Below are positions 39,807-50,073 of a stretch of DNA of 64,000 bases, in pieces. This stretch comes from an uncultured Roseobacter sp. GTDB lineage: Bacteria; Pseudomonadota; Alphaproteobacteria; Rhodobacterales; Rhodobacteraceae. The stretch covers positions 248,001 to 312,000 of the forward strand of contig CANMWT010000006.1 of the NCBI GenBank assembly GCA_947501635.1, given 5' to 3'. The translations under genes were made by a program, and so were the position numbers. Positions within the stretch are counted from its first letter, which is position 1, and each line of letters starts with the position of its first letter. The notes beneath the pieces are model-generated. The model was not told the DNA's origin. It worked only from the letters and a program-made list of their open reading frames with translations, and searched no databases.

Positions 39807-40747
39807 GTTTCGATAATTTCGTCAAACGATGTCTCCGCGCGGAACCCCAACGCGATGGCGCGTTCCGGTTCGAAATCGCGGGGCCAGCCCTCGACGATTC
39901 GCATGATCGCGGGGTCTTCGCGCGGAACGATCAGGTTCACCGTCTTCTGTCCGGCAATGCGCCGCAGAGAATCAATTTGCTCGGCGACGGTGCAGCTTAG
40001 GCCCGGTAGGTTGAGCGCACGCCGTCCACCCAGCAACCCCGTGTCGAGCGTTGCGGCGTGTGTCAGAAAGCCGGCTGCAGCGCGGGGCGAAGCATGCCAG
40101 TGCCGCACGGTGTCGGGCACGGGTAAGATCGCCTCTTGTCCATTCAGCGGTTCGCGGATGATGCCAGAGAAAAAGCTGGACGCGGCAAGGTTCGCTTTGC
40201 CGGGCCGCACGCAAATCGTGGGAAGCCGCAATGAGATACCATCGACAAAGCCCTTGCGGCTGAAGTCCGACAGAAGCAGTTCACAGCTGGCTTTCTGCGC
40301 GCCATAGCTTGTTTGTGGCGCGCTCAGGAACGTGTCTGTGATCTTGTCGGGATAGGGGCCGCCAAAGACGGCGATCGAGGACGTAAAGACAAGGCGCGGT
40401 ACGTAGGCTCCATCCGATAGCATATGCTCAGCACGCAGCGCCTCAAGCAGGCGCCACATGGACATCATGTTGATCGCCCAACCCTTGTCGAAATCCGTTT
40501 CAGCCTCGCCCGATACGATTGCGGCCAGATGAAAGATGATATCAAAGCGCGCTTTTGCCAGTTGTTCGATATGCGCATTTTCGGTGATGTTGCCGGTTAT
40601 CTGCTTGCCCGAAGCTCCCCGCGCCGGAAACCCCATATCAAACAATGTAACGTCAGCGTTGCCAGCTCCCAGTCCTTCGGATTCAAGTTTATGGGCCAGC
40701 TTCTGGCCCACCATGCCACCGCCCCCGAGGATCAATACCTTGGTCAT
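39779..40747 (-). CDS. NAD-dependent epimerase/dehydratase, D-erythronate dehydrogenase (DenD)-like
   Basis: MTKVLILGGGGMVGQKLA; YGAQKASCELLLSDFSRKGFVDGISLRLPTICVRPG. Confidence 0.85.
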   Translation of the reverse strand: MTKVLILGGGGMVGQKLAHKLESEGLGAGNADVTLFDMGFPARGASGKQITGNITENAHIEQLAKARFDIIFHLAAIVSGEAETDFDKGWAINMMSMWRLLEALRAEHMLSDGAYVPRLVFTSSIAVFGGPYPDKITDTFLSAPQTSYGAQKASCELLLSDFSRKGFVDGISLRLPTICVRPGKANLAASSFFSGIIREPLNGQEAILPVPDTVRHWHASPRAAAGFLTHAATLDTGLLGGRRALNLPGLSCTVAEQIDSLRRIAGQKTVNLIVPREDPAIMRIVEGWPRDFEPERAIALGFRAETSFDEIIETYIADDFKS

Positions 40748-41631
40748 GTGGGCAATCCGTTCTGCGCTCTGAGTTCCAGGTAGAGGCCAGCATGGTCTTT
40801 TTCCGCGCCATCCAATGCGTCGCTGAAGTATTTAAAGCGGTCACAAACGGTTTTTGTTGCAGGCAGCACCAGCCCGAGGCCCGCGGCTTCGTCCAATGTG
40901 TTTTCAAGGTCTTTGATCTGCAGTTTCGTCAGACCGCCTGGTTCAAAGTCGCGGTTTGTCATGCGTGCGCCATGCTGCTGCAGTATCGTGCTGTCAGCAA
41001 AGCCCCCTTTGAGGGCCGCGCGCACCGCCGCCGGATCAGCGCCGCCCTGTTCCACCAGCAACATCGCTTCGGCCACCGCCGAGATGGTCACCGCAACGAT
41101 TGTCTGGTTTGCGAGTTTGGACAGCTGTCCCGTGCCGGACGGGCCGACGTGCACCGGCCTGCCCATTGCCTCAAAGACCGGGCGCGCTTCGTTGAAGGCT
41201 TCGGCAGAACCGCCCACCATGATCGCGAGTGTCGCGGCCTCAGCACCCTTTGTCCCGCCGGAAACCGGCGCATCCAGATGTGCGTGACCCAGCGACTGAA
41301 GTGTTGCCGCCTGTGCGCGGGCGTGCTCGGGCTTGGTGCTTGACATGTCTATCCAGATGACACCGGGCGACAGTGCGGCCTGTACGTCCGGGTTGTCCAC
41401 AACCGCTCCGGAGGCAAAACCATCCGACAGCATCGTTATCACGAACTCTGCGCCTTTCACGGCATCCGCGGCATCCGTTGCAATACGCGCGCCATCGTCT
41501 GCCAGTGGCTCGGCCCGCGAGAGCGTCCGGTTCCACACCGTCAGCTCGTGTCCCGCCCTCAGCAAATTGCGTGACATAGGCACACCCATCAACCCGGTTC
41601 CGATCAAGGTGATTTTGCGAGAATTGGTCAT
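40744..41631 (-). CDS. 3-hydroxyisobutyrate dehydrogenase-family oxidoreductase
   Basis: ITLIGTGLMGVPMSRNLL; HLDAPVSGGTKGAE; GTGQLSKLANQTIV. Confidence 0.9.
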   Translation of the reverse strand: MTNSRKITLIGTGLMGVPMSRNLLRAGHELTVWNRTLSRAEPLADDGARIATDAADAVKGAEFVITMLSDGFASGAVVDNPDVQAALSPGVIWIDMSSTKPEHARAQAATLQSLGHAHLDAPVSGGTKGAEAATLAIMVGGSAEAFNEARPVFEAMGRPVHVGPSGTGQLSKLANQTIVAVTISAVAEAMLLVEQGGADPAAVRAALKGGFADSTILQQHGARMTNRDFEPGGLTKLQIKDLENTLDEAAGLGLVLPATKTVCDRFKYFSDALDGAEKDHAGLYLELRAQNGLPT

Positions 41632-41828
41632 GATTTTTGCGTCCCCCCAGGACTTTTCTGGTAACCGGTAGCCAAAGCCGCCGCGCTGTCTTACGCTAAA
41701 GCAAAGTTGCCGCCGGACCAGCCCGTCTGGTGGATTTTTGAAGAAGTCAGCGATAATTGTGACTGCTGGGTCCGGCTACACCGGCACCTGAGCACGACGA
41801 AAATACGCTGGTCAGGGGAGAAATTAAA

Positions 41829-42590
41829 ATGTCAGGGCAAAGGCTTAAGGGGAAACGTGCGCTTGTGACAGCGGCGGGTCAGGGGATCGGTCGCGCAAGT
41901 GCGTTGGCCATGGCTGCTGAAGGTGCCGAGGTCTTTGCGACCGACATAAACGCAGAAGCGCTATCAACGATTCGGAGTGCGAATCACGAAAATATCGAAA
42001 TTTTCGAACTTGATGCCCGCAGTGACGAGAGCGTTGCGGCGGGCGTTGCCCGTGCGCGGCCGGATGTTCTGTTCAACTGTGCTGGGTTTGTTCACCACGG
42101 CACAATCCTAGATGCCAAGGCGGACGAATGGGAGTTCGCCTTCGATTTGAATGTGCGCTCCATGATGCGGACGATACAAGCCGCCTTGCCGGGAATGATC
42201 GAACGGGGCGGTGGGTCCATTGTGAATATGTCCTCGGCCTGTTCCTCTATTATCGGTGCGCCAAACCGGTTTATCTATGGCACCACCAAGGCGGCCGTTA
42301 TCGGGCTTACCAAATCCGTCGCGCTGGATTTCATCGACAAGGGCGTGCGGTGCAATGCGATCTGTCCTGGCACTGTGGAAAGCCCCAGCTGGCTGGCGCG
42401 CGTGGATGCCTTGGGCGAACAGCTTGGAAGCAGAGAGGCGGCGCTGCAGCAGTTTGTGTCGCGTCAACCGATGGGGCGTGTGGCCTCTCCCGAAGAGATT
42501 GCGGCGTTGGTGGTCTATCTGGCCAGTGATGAAAGCGCCTTTACCACGGGACATCCCCATATAATTGACGGAGGCTGGTCGGGCCAATGA
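41829..42590 (+). CDS. SDR family dehydrogenase, 2-keto-3-deoxy-sugar-acid dehydrogenase-like
   Basis: [63 protein letters not shown]. Confidence 0.88.
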   Translation: MSGQRLKGKRALVTAAGQGIGRASALAMAAEGAEVFATDINAEALSTIRSANHENIEIFELDARSDESVAAGVARARPDVLFNCAGFVHHGTILDAKADEWEFAFDLNVRSMMRTIQAALPGMIERGGGSIVNMSSACSSIIGAPNRFIYGTTKAAVIGLTKSVALDFIDKGVRCNAICPGTVESPSWLARVDALGEQLGSREAALQQFVSRQPMGRVASPEEIAALVVYLASDESAFTTGHPHIIDGGWSGQ

Positions 42591-44386
42591 CGCGGAAAAT
42601 AGGTATCGAAGATTTGCGGTCGCGCAAGTGGTTTATGAACCCCGACAACCCGGAAATGACCGCTCTCTATCTTGAGCGCTATCTGAACTACGGGTTCACC
42701 CGTGCCGAGCTTCAGTCGGGCAAACCGATCATCGGGATCGCCCAGACGGGCAGTGATCTCAGCCCGTGCAACCGCCACCATCTTGAACTGACAAAACGTG
42801 TGCGTGACGGGATAATCGCGGCAGGGGGCACCTGTATCGAAGTGCCGGTGCATCCGATTCAGGAAACCGGCAAGCGACCCACGGCCATGCTGGACAGGAA
42901 CCTTGCCTATTTGTCGCTGGTGGAAACTCTGTTCGGATATCCGTTGGACGGCGTTGTGTTGAACATCGGCTGCGACAAGACCACGCCGGCGCTCTTGATG
43001 GCGGCGGCGACGGTCAACATCCCGGCGATTGCGCTGTCTGTTGGGCCCATGCTGAACGGGTGGTTCCGTGGCGAACGCACCGGTTCCGGCACGATTGTCT
43101 GGAAAGCGCGCGAGATGCTGGCGGCAGGCGAAATCGACGACGACGGCTTTATGGAGCTGGTGGCGTCCTCGGCGCCTTCGGTTGGCTATTGCAACACGAT
43201 GGGGACGGCGACAACCATGAACTCCTTGGCCGAAGCTTTGGGTATGCAACTGCCCGGTTCTGCCGCAATACCTGCTCCTTACCGGGAAAGAGGGCAGATC
43301 AGCTATGAAACGGGGCGCCGGATTGTGGAAATGGTCTGGGAAGACCTGCGGCCGTCGCAAATTATGACCAGAGAGGCTTTCGAGAACGCGATCGTTATCA
43401 ACTCCGCGATCGGTGGTTCGACAAATGCGCCGATACACCTCAATGGCATCGCGCGCCATCTGGGTGTGCCACTCGACAATAACGACTGGCAGAAATACGG
43501 GCATGATGTGCCTCTTCTGGTCAACCTGCAGCCTGCCGGAGAGTATCTGGGAGAAGATTACTGCCGCGCGGGCGGTGTTCCCGCTGTTGTGGGCGAACTT
43601 ATGGCCGCGGAGCTTTTGCCGCACCCGGACGCGTTGACTGTGAATGGTTCAACCATGGGGGAAAACTGCGGCGCGTTGCGCAGCGAGAATGTGGATGTCA
43701 TCAAACCCGTGTCAGCGCCGCTCAAGCCGCAGGCGGGTTTCATCAATCTGACTGGAAACCTTTTTGACAGCGCGATCATGAAAACCAGCGTGATAAGCGA
43801 TAGCTTCCGCGCCAAGTATCTGTCCAACCCGGATGATCCAAACGCATTTGAAGGGCGCGCGGTGGTTTTCGATGGGCCGGAAGATTTTCATCACCGAATT
43901 GATGATCCTGCCGAAAACATAGATGACAACTGTGTCTTGTTCATGCGCGGGGCAGGACCCAAAGGGTATCCTGGCGGTGCCGAGGTGGTGAACATGCGCC
44001 CGCCGTCGTACCTGTTGAAAAAAGGCGTGGAAGCGCTTCCCTGCGTCGGCGACGGTCGTCAATCCGGGACGTCTGGCAGCCCATCCATCCTAAATGCGTC
44101 GCCCGAAGCCGCGGCCGGTGGCGGTTTGGCGTTGCTACAGACTGGTGACCGCGTGCGCATTGATTTGAACAAATGCACCGCAGATATGCTTGTTCCATTG
44201 GACGAGCTGGCCGAACGGGCCCGTATGTTTGAGGCCAGCGGCGGCTATGATGCACCTGAAAGCCAGTCACCTTGGCAGGAGTACTTCCGCGAAAAGGTCG
44301 GCCGTTTTGACGAAGGCATGACGCTGGACGGCGCGGCAAAGTATCAAGACATCTCGCGCCGGTATTTGCCGCGCGACAATCACTAG
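42587..44386 (+). CDS. IlvD/Edd family sugar-acid dehydratase
   Basis: 599 aa; [67 protein letters not shown]-like tail ([22 protein letters not shown]). Confidence 0.9.
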   Translation: MTRKIGIEDLRSRKWFMNPDNPEMTALYLERYLNYGFTRAELQSGKPIIGIAQTGSDLSPCNRHHLELTKRVRDGIIAAGGTCIEVPVHPIQETGKRPTAMLDRNLAYLSLVETLFGYPLDGVVLNIGCDKTTPALLMAAATVNIPAIALSVGPMLNGWFRGERTGSGTIVWKAREMLAAGEIDDDGFMELVASSAPSVGYCNTMGTATTMNSLAEALGMQLPGSAAIPAPYRERGQISYETGRRIVEMVWEDLRPSQIMTREAFENAIVINSAIGGSTNAPIHLNGIARHLGVPLDNNDWQKYGHDVPLLVNLQPAGEYLGEDYCRAGGVPAVVGELMAAELLPHPDALTVNGSTMGENCGALRSENVDVIKPVSAPLKPQAGFINLTGNLFDSAIMKTSVISDSFRAKYLSNPDDPNAFEGRAVVFDGPEDFHHRIDDPAENIDDNCVLFMRGAGPKGYPGGAEVVNMRPPSYLLKKGVEALPCVGDGRQSGTSGSPSILNASPEAAAGGGLALLQTGDRVRIDLNKCTADMLVPLDELAERARMFEASGGYDAPESQSPWQEYFREKVGRFDEGMTLDGAAKYQDISRRYLPRDNH

Positions 44387-44417
44387 CGCCGACAGCGCAA
44401 GACACAAGGAAAAGAAA

Positions 44418-45266
44418 ATGAAATTAGTACGTTATGGAGACATCGGCGCTGAAAAACCCGGTATGTTTGACGCCAGTGGTACTTTGCGTGATTTGTCCGC
44501 ACATGTGGATGACATCGCCGGCGATGTCTTGTCGGATGCGGGGCTCGAACGTTTGCGCCAGCTTGATCCCGCAAGCCTGCCCGCCGTGGACGGGACCCCG
44601 CGCATGGGGGCTTGTGTCGGGGGTATCGGAAAGTTCATGTGTATCGGCTTGAATTATGCGGACCATGCAGAAGAAACGGGCAACCCGTTCCCGGATCATC
44701 CGGTCCTTTTTATGAAAGCCAACTCCGCCATTATTGGTCCTGATGACACGGTTTCTATGCCGCGCGGTTCGACCAGTACCGACTGGGAAATCGAATTGGG
44801 TGTGGTGATCGGCAAAGCCGCCAAATACGTCTCCAAGGAAGACGCGCTTGACCATGTGGCTGGCTATTGCATCTGCAACGATGTGAGCGAGCGGCATTTT
44901 CAGAACAACTTGACCGGCACCTGGACCAAAGGAAAATCCTGCGACACCTTCGGGCCCACAGGACCGTGGCTTGTCACACGGGATGAAGTCGAAGATGTGC
45001 AGAACCTTTCCATGTGGCTTGATGTCAACGGAAAGCGTATGCAAACCGGCAACACCAGCACCATGATCTTCACTGTGGCCGAGATCATTGAACATCTGTC
45101 TGGGCTGATGACCTTGCATCCTGGTGATGTGATTTCGACAGGGACACCTCCGGGTGTCGGGATGGGGATGAAGCCTGCGCCTGTGTACCTCAAGAAAGGC
45201 GATGTTATGGAGCTTTGGATCGAAGGGCTTGGTCAACAACGCCAAACTGTCACGGAGGACGCATAA
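44418..45266 (+). CDS. Fumarylacetoacetate hydrolase family protein
   Basis: IGLNYADHAEETG; DWEIELGVVIGK; GDVISTGTPPGVGMGMKP. Confidence 0.9.
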   Translation: MKLVRYGDIGAEKPGMFDASGTLRDLSAHVDDIAGDVLSDAGLERLRQLDPASLPAVDGTPRMGACVGGIGKFMCIGLNYADHAEETGNPFPDHPVLFMKANSAIIGPDDTVSMPRGSTSTDWEIELGVVIGKAAKYVSKEDALDHVAGYCICNDVSERHFQNNLTGTWTKGKSCDTFGPTGPWLVTRDEVEDVQNLSMWLDVNGKRMQTGNTSTMIFTVAEIIEHLSGLMTLHPGDVISTGTPPGVGMGMKPAPVYLKKGDVMELWIEGLGQQRQTVTEDA

Positions 45267-45267
45267 C

Positions 45268-46197
45268 ATGCCGGACCTGCTGCAAATTGGTGGGGTGACT
45301 GACGTTATGCGTGGTCGGCTTGAGGAAGCTTTCACCATCCACAAGCTGGCGGATGGCAGCTATCCGGCCGAGGCTATAACGCACATCGCGACAAACGGTC
45401 ATGACGGCGTGCCTGCCGAGGTGATGGCTTCTTTGCCGAACCTCAAAATGATCAGCTGCTATGGTGTGGGCTATGATGCCATTGACGTTTCCGTGGCCAA
45501 ATCGAGGGGCGTAATGGTCACCCACACGCCGAATGTTCTGAACGCAGAGGTGGCAACAACTGCCGTGATGCTGATGATGGCATGTTACCGCGAGTTGCTG
45601 CGTGATGATGCTTGGGTGCGCTCCGGGGATTGGGAAAAGACAGGCAATGCGCCACTCACCCGCTCTGTTGACAACCAAAAGGTCGGGATACTTGGGCTTG
45701 GGCGGATCGGGCAGGCGATTGCTGACAAGCTGGCGCCTTTTGGCACCACGATTGTGTATCATTCGCGAACACAAAAAGACGTGGCGTATCAATACTACGA
45801 TAATCTGACGGATATGGCGCGCGACGTGGACTGTCTGATCTGCATCACCCCGGGCGGGCCTGCGACGAACAAGATTGTTAACCGCGAGGTTCTGGATGCT
45901 TTGGGGCCAGAAGGTACGCTTATCAACGTCAGCCGAGGGTCGGTTGTTGACGAGGCGGCACTGATTGCTGCGCTGCAGGACGGTCGCCTTGGCTGGGCCG
46001 GGCTTGACGTCTTTGAAGCCGAACCGCATGTGCCCGAAGCCCTGCGTGCGATGTCCAATGTTGTGCTTTTGCCGCATGTTGGCAGCGCGACAGTGGAAAC
46101 GCGCGCGGCGATGGGTGCATTGACGGTGGACAATCTGCTGCAACATCTTGCGCAGGGAACGGTCATAAGCCCCGTGCCGGAATGCGTGGGGATGTAG
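45268..46197 (+). CDS. D-2-hydroxyacid dehydrogenase family protein (glyoxylate/hydroxypyruvate reductase-like)
   Basis: [44 protein letters not shown]; start set at ATG 45268. Confidence 0.9.
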   Translation: MPDLLQIGGVTDVMRGRLEEAFTIHKLADGSYPAEAITHIATNGHDGVPAEVMASLPNLKMISCYGVGYDAIDVSVAKSRGVMVTHTPNVLNAEVATTAVMLMMACYRELLRDDAWVRSGDWEKTGNAPLTRSVDNQKVGILGLGRIGQAIADKLAPFGTTIVYHSRTQKDVAYQYYDNLTDMARDVDCLICITPGGPATNKIVNREVLDALGPEGTLINVSRGSVVDEAALIAALQDGRLGWAGLDVFEAEPHVPEALRAMSNVVLLPHVGSATVETRAAMGALTVDNLLQHLAQGTVISPVPECVGM

Positions 46198-46204
46198 ACG
46201 TCGC

Positions 46205-47299
46205 ATGGCGCGCATATCCTCGGTCGAGGCGCGGTTGTTCGTTGTGCCATTGGATGAAGTGCTGGTGGATGCCAAACACGGCAGCCACAGCCATTTCCAT
46301 CTGATAACGGCAACGGTCACGCTGGAAGATGGCCGCACGGGTACGGGCTACACTTATAACGGCGGGCGCGGCGGTCATGCCACGGCGGCGCTCATCACCC
46401 ATGACCTGGCGCCCTTTCTGGTTGGTCAGGAGGCCACCGAAATCGAAAAACTGTACGACGCCATGCAGTGGCACATGCATTACGTTGGGCGCGGCGGTCT
46501 TCTGAGCTTTGCGATTTCGGCTGTCGATATTGCTTTGTGGGATTTGCGGGCGACAGCGCTTGGCAAGCCGCTTTGGCAACTGGCCGGTGGCGCAGGGAAG
46601 ACCTGCAAAGCGTATGGTGGAGGCATTGATCTGGCCTTTCCGTTGCCGAAACTGCTGGATCATGTGCAGGGCTACCTTGATGCAGGGTTGCACGCCGTCA
46701 AAATCAAGATTGGTCAGCCGGATATGCGCGAGGATATCGAAAGGATAAGGGCGGTTCGCCAACACATCGGTCCGGATACGACATTCATGATTGACGCGAA
46801 CTATTCACTAACCGTAGAACAAGCGATCAAACTGTCACTGGCTGTAAAGGATCAGAACCTCCTTTGGTTCGAAGAGCCTGTTATTCCGGACAACTACCGT
46901 GGGTACGCAGAAATCACAAAAGCCACCGGCATGGCCGTCGCGCAGGGAGAAAACCTGCACACGATCCATGAATTCGAGATGGCCGTGGAACAGTCTGATC
47001 TGGGCTTTGTCCAGCCTGACGCCTCAAATTGCGGCGGCATTACGGGGTGGCTGCAGGTCGCTGAGCTGACCAGCCATACTCATATCGAGATTTGTTCACA
47101 CGGCATGCAGGAGTTGCACGTGAGCCTTGTCGCGGCGCAGGCGCATGCGGGTTGGATTGAAGTGCATAGCTTTCCGATTGACCGCTACACAACACGCCCG
47201 TTGGTGATCGAGAACGGGCGAGCGGTTGCGCCGGATGCGCCGGGCATAGGCGTGCAGTTTGATTGGGCCCGCTTGCGCCGCTACGAAGTGGCGCTTTAG
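46205..47299 (+). CDS. Mandelate racemase/muconate lactonizing enzyme (enolase) superfamily protein (2)
   Basis: [10 protein letters not shown] (KxK), [41 protein letters not shown]. Confidence 0.9.
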   Translation: MARISSVEARLFVVPLDEVLVDAKHGSHSHFHLITATVTLEDGRTGTGYTYNGGRGGHATAALITHDLAPFLVGQEATEIEKLYDAMQWHMHYVGRGGLLSFAISAVDIALWDLRATALGKPLWQLAGGAGKTCKAYGGGIDLAFPLPKLLDHVQGYLDAGLHAVKIKIGQPDMREDIERIRAVRQHIGPDTTFMIDANYSLTVEQAIKLSLAVKDQNLLWFEEPVIPDNYRGYAEITKATGMAVAQGENLHTIHEFEMAVEQSDLGFVQPDASNCGGITGWLQVAELTSHTHIEICSHGMQELHVSLVAAQAHAGWIEVHSFPIDRYTTRPLVIENGRAVAPDAPGIGVQFDWARLRRYEVAL

Positions 47300-47304
47300 A
47301 CCAA

Positions 47305-47958
47305 TCAGATGCGCAAGAAGCGCTGTGCAATTTTCGGGATCAGGCGGTCAAACTGCAAAGGCGCGTCTGCTACCGCAAGGCAGACGCAGTCCTCGTGGAT
47401 GTCCGCGACAGGCGTGTGGTGCAGATCGCTATCTGCAATCTCCACATCGCCACGGGCAAAGTATCCATCCTCGTCCTGAAAGGCGCCTTTCAGCACCATT
47501 GTCATTTCGGTGCCGTGGTGACCGTGATCCGGCATTGCCGTTCCCGCTGGGATCATTAGCAATCGTGCAGACGCTTCTTTAGAGGTCGGCAGGATGGCTT
47601 GTTTCACGCCCATCCCGATCGACTTCCATTTGACGCTTTCAAGGTCGCCGCCAACATAGTCCTGTACAGGCTTCGGCAAAACGCCCGGCGCGGACGGGGA
47701 CTGCGTCTGAATACGATCGACGGCACCGCCGGCGATAAGGGCCAGCGTGTCGTCGAAGCTGTTTGCCGATATGGATGTCTCTGTATCGCTATCCAAAAGC
47801 TCGCCGCCTAAAGCGTCGAAACTTTCGGCCTGCGCGCGACATGCATCGCACAAAGAGATATGGGTTGCGACAATCAGGTTGAACGCTTCTGGCAGCGTGC
47901 CTGCGGAATACGCCATCAATACGGCGTCGTTCAGGTGGTGTTTAATTGAATTGCTCAT
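47305..47958 (-). CDS. chrR: ChrR-type zinc-binding anti-sigma factor with cupin domain
   Basis: 217 aa; HISLCDACRAQAESFDALGG zinc motif and C-terminal cupin (MPDHGHHGTEMTMVLKGAFQDEDGYFARGDVEIAD). Confidence 0.92.
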   Translation of the reverse strand: MSNSIKHHLNDAVLMAYSAGTLPEAFNLIVATHISLCDACRAQAESFDALGGELLDSDTETSISANSFDDTLALIAGGAVDRIQTQSPSAPGVLPKPVQDYVGGDLESVKWKSIGMGVKQAILPTSKEASARLLMIPAGTAMPDHGHHGTEMTMVLKGAFQDEDGYFARGDVEIADSDLHHTPVADIHEDCVCLAVADAPLQFDRLIPKIAQRFLRI

Positions 47959-47965
47959 CGCTTCG

Positions 47966-48565
47966 TCACTTCATTGTGTGGCGCAGTCTTTCCAGCGCCA
48001 ATCGTATCCGAGATTTGATCGTGCCAAGCGGCAGACCGGTTTGTGCGGCAATTTCACTGTGGGTCAGATCCCCGAAATATGCCTTGTCTATAAGTTCCCG
48101 TTGGGCAGGTGGCAGTTCCTTGAGCGCATTGCCGAGCAATTGCGCTTCTTGCTGCAAATTCACGATGTCCGCCTGATCGGGCTCAGCTTCTGGTCCCCAT
48201 GTCAGGTCTTCTGGTTCGGGCCGTTTCTGGCGGCGCAGAATGTCTATTTTTCGATTTCGTGCAATCGTGAAAATCCAGGTGGCGACGGATGCACGCGCGG
48301 GGTCGAACTGGTGCGATTTGTGCCAAAGTGCCGCCATTACATCCTGCGTGCATTCTTCCGCAAGCGTGGCATCTGCGCCTGACTTGATTAAGAACCCTTT
48401 AACGCGCGGCGCGAAGTGGTCGAATAATTCGGAAAACGCGGCGCGATCCTGATGATCGCGGATGCGTGTCATGTGAGACACCCAAAGCATCCGTTTTGAT
48501 CCGTCCGGGGCTGTCACTTCTCGTTGGCCTGTACCTTGTTTACCACTGCTGAGCGCGCGCGACAT
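47966..48565 (-). CDS. rpoE: RpoE-type ECF sigma factor (partner of ChrR)
   Basis: AFSELFDHFAPRVKGFLIKSGADATLAEECTQDVMAALW... TWIFTIARNRKIDILRR; region 4 HSEIAAQTGLPLGTIKSRIRLALERLR; start uncertain (48565 or 48622). Confidence 0.9.
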   Translation of the reverse strand: MSRALSSGKQGTGQREVTAPDGSKRMLWVSHMTRIRDHQDRAAFSELFDHFAPRVKGFLIKSGADATLAEECTQDVMAALWHKSHQFDPARASVATWIFTIARNRKIDILRRQKRPEPEDLTWGPEAEPDQADIVNLQQEAQLLGNALKELPPAQRELIDKAYFGDLTHSEIAAQTGLPLGTIKSRIRLALERLRHTMK

Positions 48566-48626
48566 CAAGGCCGCTTCGACCGCTGCACCATTATTGCTGT
48601 CGTAGTTAAGATATGCACACATAACA

Positions 48627-48656
48627 ACGATACGGAACAGGATCAGGGCCGGATCA
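48627..48656 (-). promoter_or_regulatory. Candidate RpoE-dependent promoter of rpoE-chrR
   Basis: Minus strand TGATCC-N18-TATCGT upstream of rpoE. Confidence 0.6.
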
Positions 48657-48673
48657 GTATTATTTTGTTTTTT

Positions 48674-48703
48674 TGATGCATCCACTGGTGGAAAGGGTAC
48701 GTA
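48674..48703 (+). promoter_or_regulatory. Candidate RpoE-dependent promoter of the divergent amine oxidase operon
   Basis: TGATGC-N18-TACGTA, same spacing as the element upstream of rpoE, ~40 nt upstream of ATG 48745. Confidence 0.4.
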
Positions 48704-48744
48704 TACCTCGAAACGACGCAAAAGACTGTTCAAGAAAGACTTAC

Positions 48745-50073
48745 ATGCCCTTCGACACGCTTACTGTAGGTGACTTGCCTGCCTACACGCTTCCCAAAAC
48801 TGCAAGCAAAGTCGCTGTGATCGGCGCCGGCATTACTGGTTTGGGCGCTGCGCGCATGCTGGGTGCGACCCATCAGGTGACCTTGTTCGAGGCCGAAAAG
48901 CGGCTCGGGGGGCATGCGCGGACAAAAATGGCCGGCAAAAACGGAGACCAACCCGTCGATACGGGCTTTATCGTCTACAATGAGGCAAACTACCCTTACA
49001 TGACAGCGCTGTTTGAGCAGCTGCAGGTTCCGGTCGTGAAATCGAACATGAGCTTTGGCGCATCGATCGACGGCGGCGAGTTTGAATACGCGCTGACATC
49101 TTTGGATGCTCTTTTCGCGCAGCGGCGCAATGCCGTGTCACCCAAGTTTCTGGGCATGGTGCGCGATATCCTGAAGTTCAACAAGAACGCTCTGCGGGTG
49201 GCGCAGGACGAAACGCTGACTTTGCGTGATTTTCTGGAAAAGCTTGGGGTGGGCGCGTGGTTCATCAACTACTATCTTCTGCCACTGTCCGGGGCTATCT
49301 GGTCTACGCCAACTGAAAAAATCATGGATTTCCCCGCCTATGCGATGGTCCGGTTCTTTGAGAACCATGCCCTGCTGGGGGTGACCGGGCAGCATCAATG
49401 GTACACGGTTCAGGGTGGATCGATCGAATATGTCACCCGACTTGAAGCGGACCTGAAAAGACATGGGACTGAGTTGCGCCTTGGCGCACCCGTGCAGTCA
49501 GTGCGGCGAGAAGCCGGCAAGGTATTCGTGCGTCCTTGGGGCGGTGAGGAAGAGGTATTTGACCATGTCGTCATGGCCACCCACTCCGATGACTCACTCA
49601 AATTGCTGGCGGACCCAACGGCAGAAGAGACCTCAGCGCTTGGCGCGATTGCCTATCAGCCGAACGATATCGTCTTGCATGCTGACGAACGGATGATGCC
49701 GAAACGCCGGAAAACATGGGCAAGCTGGGTCTATACCGAAGATCGCGCGGCCGTGTCCGACCGGATCGACCTCACCTATTGGATGAACTCGCTGCAACCC
49801 ATTCCTATGGATGACCCGCACTTTGTGACGCTGAACACCAAGCGGACTATTCGTGACGAGTTGATTTACGATCAGGTCACGCTCAGGCACCCAGTGTATG
49901 ACCTCGCTGCGCTTGCAGCCCAAAAAGAGGTGTCACGGTTCAACGGCGCACAAAACACGTGGTTCTGTGGCGCTTGGATGAAAAACGGCTTTCACGAAGA
50001 CGGTCTGTCCAGTGCCGTCGACGTTGTGCGCGCGCTAAGACATCCTGCAAAGCAAAAGGCTGCCGCTGCGTGA
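48745..50073 (+). CDS. FAD/NAD(P)-binding amine oxidase-like flavoprotein
   Basis: VAVIGAGITGLGAARMLGATHQVTLFEAEKRLGGHARTK; start set at ATG 48745. Confidence 0.9.
   Translation: MPFDTLTVGDLPAYTLPKTASKVAVIGAGITGLGAARMLGATHQVTLFEAEKRLGGHARTKMAGKNGDQPVDTGFIVYNEANYPYMTALFEQLQVPVVKSNMSFGASIDGGEFEYALTSLDALFAQRRNAVSPKFLGMVRDILKFNKNALRVAQDETLTLRDFLEKLGVGAWFINYYLLPLSGAIWSTPTEKIMDFPAYAMVRFFENHALLGVTGQHQWYTVQGGSIEYVTRLEADLKRHGTELRLGAPVQSVRREAGKVFVRPWGGEEEVFDHVVMATHSDDSLKLLADPTAEETSALGAIAYQPNDIVLHADERMMPKRRKTWASWVYTEDRAAVSDRIDLTYWMNSLQPIPMDDPHFVTLNTKRTIRDELIYDQVTLRHPVYDLAALAAQKEVSRFNGAQNTWFCGAWMKNGFHEDGLSSAVDVVRALRHPAKQKAAAA

Noticed and set aside
42515-43624. 369-aa minus-strand ORF opposite IlvD/Edd dehydratase
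   Set aside because: Antisense shadow ORF in high-GC sequence; no motifs.
45250-46338. 362-aa minus-strand ORF opposite the 2-hydroxyacid dehydrogenase
   Set aside because: Shadow frame; the plus strand has clear dehydrogenase motifs.
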